Below, piece by piece: positions 61,390-64,000 of a DNA stretch of 64,000 nt. The stretch's first letter is position 1; every line of letters begins with the position of its first letter. The stretch is from an uncultured Candidatus Melainabacteria bacterium (GTDB lineage Bacteria; Cyanobacteriota; Vampirovibrionia; Gastranaerophilales; Gastranaerophilaceae), in NCBI GenBank assembly GCA_934757245.1, contig CAKVLH010000006.1, forward strand, positions 1-64,000, given 5' to 3'. The notes below the pieces were generated by a model that was given only the letters and a program-made list of their open reading frames with translations, made no database searches and was not told where the DNA came from. A program made the translations under genes and the position numbers.

Positions 61390-62112
61390 CTATTCAATAT
61401 TTAAATCATTAATCCAATATTTATCGTTTGCCTCATCAATAATAGCTTCACAGGCAAAGTTTTGCCTCATCATTGCTCCAAAACCATTTTGACTATCTAC
61501 TGTTCCATATACGGTATAACTGTTTCCCTTAATATAGTTATCCCTTCTGAAATGAACTTTTACTGATGGCGGGTAAATTGCACGAGCTTTTATTTCTTTT
61601 TCGCATGCAAATTGTGCAAACCAAGTTAAATCTTGCTTTTGTTTTTGTTTAGGTGCTTCTTTTTTAGGTTTCGGTGGAACTGTTTTAGGTGTTTCAATGG
61701 TTTTTGTTTGAGAAGTTTTTTCTTCTAGGGTATTGTTAATATCTGGATTATTAAATAATTTTATAAAAAAGACCATTAATAAAATAATCCAAGAATATTT
61801 TATCCATTGCCTTTTTAATATTATTTCTTCAAGTAGTTGTTTCTCTTCATTATTTAAATTCTTTTTAAGAACTTTTGTTGAACCATTTTGAACAAAATCT
61901 TGTATACCTTTTACCCAAAATACGATTATTGTAATTAGTAACACAGAAGATAACAACATTAAAAGGTTATATGCTATTTCATGAGTAATATCAAAATACT
62001 CCGGCATAAATACACTTATCAAATCTAGAATTACAAAAGCCAATATAGATACGTGCTTTCGTTCTGTTCTTTTTAACAAAATGCTTATAGCTTTATTTTG
62101 TTCATTTTCCAT
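61390..62112 (-). CDS. Membrane protein with C-terminal secreted-like domain
   Basis: This 240-aa protein has three hydrophobic segments in the first 120 residues, then a Pro/Lys/Thr linker (TVPPKPKKEAPKQKQKQ). A C-terminal domain resembles short DUF4352/lipocalin-like secreted domains (CEKEIKARAIYPPSVKVHF, AMMRQNFACEAIID). A GGAG site 10 nt upstream supports the ATG. It is divergent from the XRE regulator, which probably controls it through the shared operator region. Confidence 0.6.
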   Translation of the reverse strand: MENEQNKAISILLKRTERKHVSILAFVILDLISVFMPEYFDITHEIAYNLLMLLSSVLLITIIVFWVKGIQDFVQNGSTKVLKKNLNNEEKQLLEEIILKRQWIKYSWIILLMVFFIKLFNNPDINNTLEEKTSQTKTIETPKTVPPKPKKEAPKQKQKQDLTWFAQFACEKEIKARAIYPPSVKVHFRRDNYIKGNSYTVYGTVDSQNGFGAMMRQNFACEAIIDEANDKYWINDLNIE

Positions 62113-62149
62113 CTACTATTAATCTCCACATAAAATAAGCACTCTTATT

Positions 62150-62176
62150 TGTCATAATACTATGACAACTTGTCAT
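62150..62176. promoter_or_regulatory. Clustered operator half-sites between divergent genes
   Basis: Three TGACA half-sites alternate in orientation: TGTCATA-ATAC-TATGACA (62150-62167) and ATGACAA-C-TTGTCAT (62162-62176). The dyads overlap, the form expected for a cooperatively bound XRE repressor. An ATG inside this site is therefore not taken as the gene start. Confidence 0.6.
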
Positions 62177-62191
62177 TATATTAGAACAATA

Positions 62192-62467
62192 ATGAATATT
62201 ATGCAAGAGCTTAAAAACGAGTTACAAAAAGCAATAGCCAAAGTTGTTCGAGAACATCGCACTAAATCAATTACCAAAAGTGCAGATGAAATAGCTATGG
62301 GGAAATCCATGTGGGCAGATTTAGAAAATGGCATTAAAGACCCACAATTTTCAACTCTTTGGAGAATTGCAGAAGGCTTGGACATAAAACCACATATTTT
62401 AGTAAAAATGATTGAAGATGAAGTGGGTGAAGAATTTTCGTTTTTAGAAAATAGCTTAAGTAAATAA
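62192..62467 (+). CDS. XRE-family helix-turn-helix regulator
   Basis: This 91-aa protein has a Cro/CI-type HTH: AIAKVVREHRTKSITKSADE, IAMGKSMWADLENGIKDPQF, STLWRIAEGLDIKPHILVKM. It probably represses the divergent membrane-protein operon and itself. The start is placed after the operator dyads; an earlier in-frame ATG overlaps the operator. No Shine-Dalgarno is obvious. Confidence 0.8.
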   Translation: MNIMQELKNELQKAIAKVVREHRTKSITKSADEIAMGKSMWADLENGIKDPQFSTLWRIAEGLDIKPHILVKMIEDEVGEEFSFLENSLSK

Positions 62468-62639
62468 AATTCTATTCTTTATTATTCATATAATTATATG
62501 AATTTTTTTATGTAATAAATTTCTAATAATAAGTATAAAAACGTTTTTTTAATTATAAAATAATAAATTTTCAAAATTATACATTTTGCCATCCTTGTAT
62601 AAATTTAACTAAGTGATTAAATGTAAATTTTATCAAAAG
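62468..62639. other. AT-rich gap upstream of the replication module
   Basis: Very A/T-rich with no gene. It could contain an origin-proximal region, but no iterons are visible. Confidence 0.4.
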
Positions 62640-62757
62640 TTTACAAAAAATTTTATTTTCCGTATAATAAGTGGCAGACTTTTTCTGCCATTGTGTAGAG
62701 ATATAGCTTTTTTACTATATCTATTATATAAAGTTCGCAGATTCTGCGAAAAGGAGA
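62640..62757 (+). promoter_or_regulatory. Promoter and three-hairpin leader of the replication gene
   Basis: TTTACA (62640-62645), an exact 17-bp spacer and TATAAT (62663-62668). The transcript would start near 62675 and carry hairpins TGGCAGA/TCTGCCA (62672-62690), AGATATAG/CTATATCT (62699-62722) and TTCGCAG/CTGCGAA (62734-62750), the last directly before AAAAGGAG. This layout suggests control of initiator synthesis, or a replication or packaging signal. Confidence 0.6.
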
Positions 62758-62762
62758 AAGTC

Positions 62763-63509
62763 ATGATGAATTATGACAGATTAAAAATTCAGTTCCCCTT
62801 ATGTCTTTGTACTGATATTAACAAAGAATTATTTGAAAATATCATTGAAGGGAACTACTGTGTATCAAAGACCATTCTTGATGAGTTAATTGGTGTCAAT
62901 TCAATTCAGCTAAACTGTGACAAGGATTTATTCATCTTTGATGTCACTGGAGCTTTTAACGCTGAAAAGGGCTCCTTAGGATTAATTAATCAAAACAATA
63001 TTTTAACGGTTTTGGAGAAAGTTAAAAACTCAAGGTTTGTAGATTTTAACCCTAAGGAGGTTATAGAGCAAGCAAAAGTTTTTCTGTGCGATATTACACA
63101 GGACATCACAGTAAATTCAGACATAGAAACGATATTGTTTGGATTAAAAGAAAGGCTGCAAATTAATTCCGGAAAATACTACATTAAGAAATATGAAAAT
63201 AGCGGAATATCAGTAGCCCCAATTGCAAAGTCTAAAAAAGAAAATCTCATTATTTATCCCAAATACCATCAATTACGGAAAGCAAAACAAAAGCAATTGA
63301 GAGAAATTATAGGATATGAGTATTTGAGCCAATGCAAAAATATATTGAGATTTGAATTGCAACTAAAATCTTACAAAGAGATTCGACACTATTTTAAATT
63401 AGAAAAAAATCAAGAAATTATGTTAAAGGATTTGTTAATGAGTTCTGAAAATCCTTTAATAACGAAGCTAGCAGAACTCGGAATTTGTGAGGACAACATG
63501 GATGAGTAA
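62763..63509 (+). CDS. Phage/plasmid replication protein, gene II/X-like
   Basis: This 248-aa protein starts MMNYDRLKIQFPLCLCTDIN, a form seen in gene II/X-family replication initiators of filamentous phages and small plasmids, and has the family-like LRFELQLKSYKEIRHYF near the C-terminus. Classic HUH residues are not obvious, so catalysis is uncertain. A strong AAGGAG sets the ATG (two ATGs in tandem). The frame is open for 50 codons upstream, but this covers the promoter and hairpins. It overlaps the next gene by 8 nt. Confidence 0.65.
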   Translation: MMNYDRLKIQFPLCLCTDINKELFENIIEGNYCVSKTILDELIGVNSIQLNCDKDLFIFDVTGAFNAEKGSLGLINQNNILTVLEKVKNSRFVDFNPKEVIEQAKVFLCDITQDITVNSDIETILFGLKERLQINSGKYYIKKYENSGISVAPIAKSKKENLIIYPKYHQLRKAKQKQLREIIGYEYLSQCKNILRFELQLKSYKEIRHYFKLEKNQEIMLKDLLMSSENPLITKLAELGICEDNMDE

Positions 63510-63747
63510 AACACCAATCATTGTACTGAAAGAAATAGGAATAAGTACATTACTAAAAAAATTCAACAACGATTTAAGTTTAATTAAAGAGCTCTTTACA
63601 GTTAAATATGGATTTGATTCAAAAAATCTATCTCGAATAATGAAACTATTTAGAGAGTTTTTACAAAAAGATATTGATAAAAGTAAAGAAACAACAACCA
63701 ATGAAATTAACGAGGTTATTCTTGCATTAAAAAGTTGTAATAACTAA
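63502..63747 (+). CDS. Small protein coupled to the replication gene
   Basis: This 81-aa, Lys/Leu/Glu-rich helical protein (LKEIGISTLLKKFNND, KLFREFLQKDIDKSKE) starts in the replication gene stop (ATGAGTAA). In small phages the gene after the initiator often encodes a DNA-binding or structural protein, but nothing diagnostic is present. An alternative start five codons upstream is possible. Confidence 0.6.
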   Translation: MSKTPIIVLKEIGISTLLKKFNNDLSLIKELFTVKYGFDSKNLSRIMKLFREFLQKDIDKSKETTTNEINEVILALKSCNN

Positions 63748-63790
63748 AAATAGTTGTAAACGTAGAGAATACTCTACAAAGGAATTTCAG

Positions 63791-63967
63791 ATGACAAAAA
63801 TTAATGTTGAATTTATTGAAAATTCAAATTGTGAAACAAACGAAGCAGAAAACACTTGCTTAATAACTCAATTGATGCAATATATTACAATTATTGGACT
63901 AAAAGTCAATAAACTGGAAACCCCATTTGATAATGGGAAAGGAGTATTATATGAAAAAATTGCATAA
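63791..63967 (+). CDS. Small acidic protein of the replication module
   Basis: This 58-aa protein (MTKINVEFIENSNCETNEAE, then LMQYITIIGLKVNKLETP) has an AAAGGAA site before its ATG. A small GTAGAG/CTCTAC hairpin lies at 63762-63777 just upstream. It overlaps the next small gene by 17 nt. Function unknown. Confidence 0.55.
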   Translation: MTKINVEFIENSNCETNEAENTCLITQLMQYITIIGLKVNKLETPFDNGKGVLYEKIA

Positions 63968-64000
63968 AAAGATTAGAGAACTAATTGTAATTTATTTAAG
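63951..64000 (+). CDS. Start of a further small ORF, cut by window end
   Basis: The frame begins MKKLHKKIRELIVIYL after a strong GGGAAAGGAG site and runs off the window. A basic start followed by a hydrophobic stretch would fit a small membrane or coat protein, but too little is visible to say. Confidence 0.5.
   Translation, partial: MKKLHKKIRELIVIYL

Noticed and set aside
62162..62191. Start of the XRE regulator at an ATG inside the operator
   Set aside because: That ATG lies within overlapping operator dyads, and the residues it would add are not HTH-like; the ATG at 62192 is preferred.

Overview
The window is an AT-rich bacterial chromosome segment (roughly 35% GC by eye). It looks like a gut member of the non-photosynthetic cyanobacterial sister lineage (Melainabacteria/Vampirovibrionia, probably Gastranaerophilales). 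This is an inference. The support is a Ycf23/DUF561 protein (50597-51352), an LL-diaminopimelate aminotransferase (dapL), a PBS-lyase-like HEAT-repeat protein, a DUF366 protein and a multi-S1-domain RpsA, together with fermentative sodium-pump decarboxylase subunits, flagellar regulators (csrA, fliW) and stator genes (motA, motB). No 16S rRNA is present to settle it.

Bases 1-53260 are mostly core chromosome. In order they hold: the oxaloacetate decarboxylase alpha and beta subunits; rpsA, nadK, a bifunctional-nuclease protein and dapL; an MNT/HEPN pair; a HEAT-queC-DUF366-SPOR-dgt-lipoate ligase series; a csrA/fliW cluster; lepB with a polyprenyl synthetase; rqcH (NFACT); a glycosyltransferase; a formyltransferase with ribF; pyrG, gatC, a radical SAM enzyme and a sugar-type MFS carrier; secreted and envelope proteins; a subtilase; motAB; a tRNA-Arg(ACG) with a degenerate tandem partner; a zinc-ribbon/GGYNR-repeat protein coupled to rimM and trmD; a large UbiB-like kinase; a phage-type S24 repressor with two small genes under a strong operator-bearing promoter; a protein with five helix-turn-helix repeats; a glycosyltransferase; a Crp/Fnr regulator; an HD phosphohydrolase; ileS; the DUF561 protein; an HtrA-like protease; and rfbB.

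At 53257 the next gene of the dTDP-sugar operon (rfbA) begins but loses its identity after about seven codons, and everything downstream is accessory. Bases 53634-56103 carry four diverged copies of one short plus-strand coding module, alternating with minus-strand cargo (a small protein, a HigBA toxin-antitoxin pair, a small membrane protein). Bases 56320-59254 form a three-gene operon (sce7726-type nuclease-like protein, sce7725-type protein, RES-domain protein), the best candidate for a little-described defence or toxin system. It is followed by a serine recombinase with a res-like double dyad upstream. The window ends in two membrane proteins, a divergent XRE regulator with clustered operator half-sites, and a replication module: a gene II/X-like initiator with a three-hairpin leader, then three small ORFs, as in filamentous phages or small rolling-circle elements.

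A recurring regulatory feature is a -10 box placed exactly 6 nt before the start codon of genes that lack a Shine-Dalgarno sequence, which suggests routine use of leaderless mRNAs. Many genes overlap by ATGA, TAATG or 8-nt junctions, so translational coupling is common. All assignments come from reading the sequence; no database search was run.
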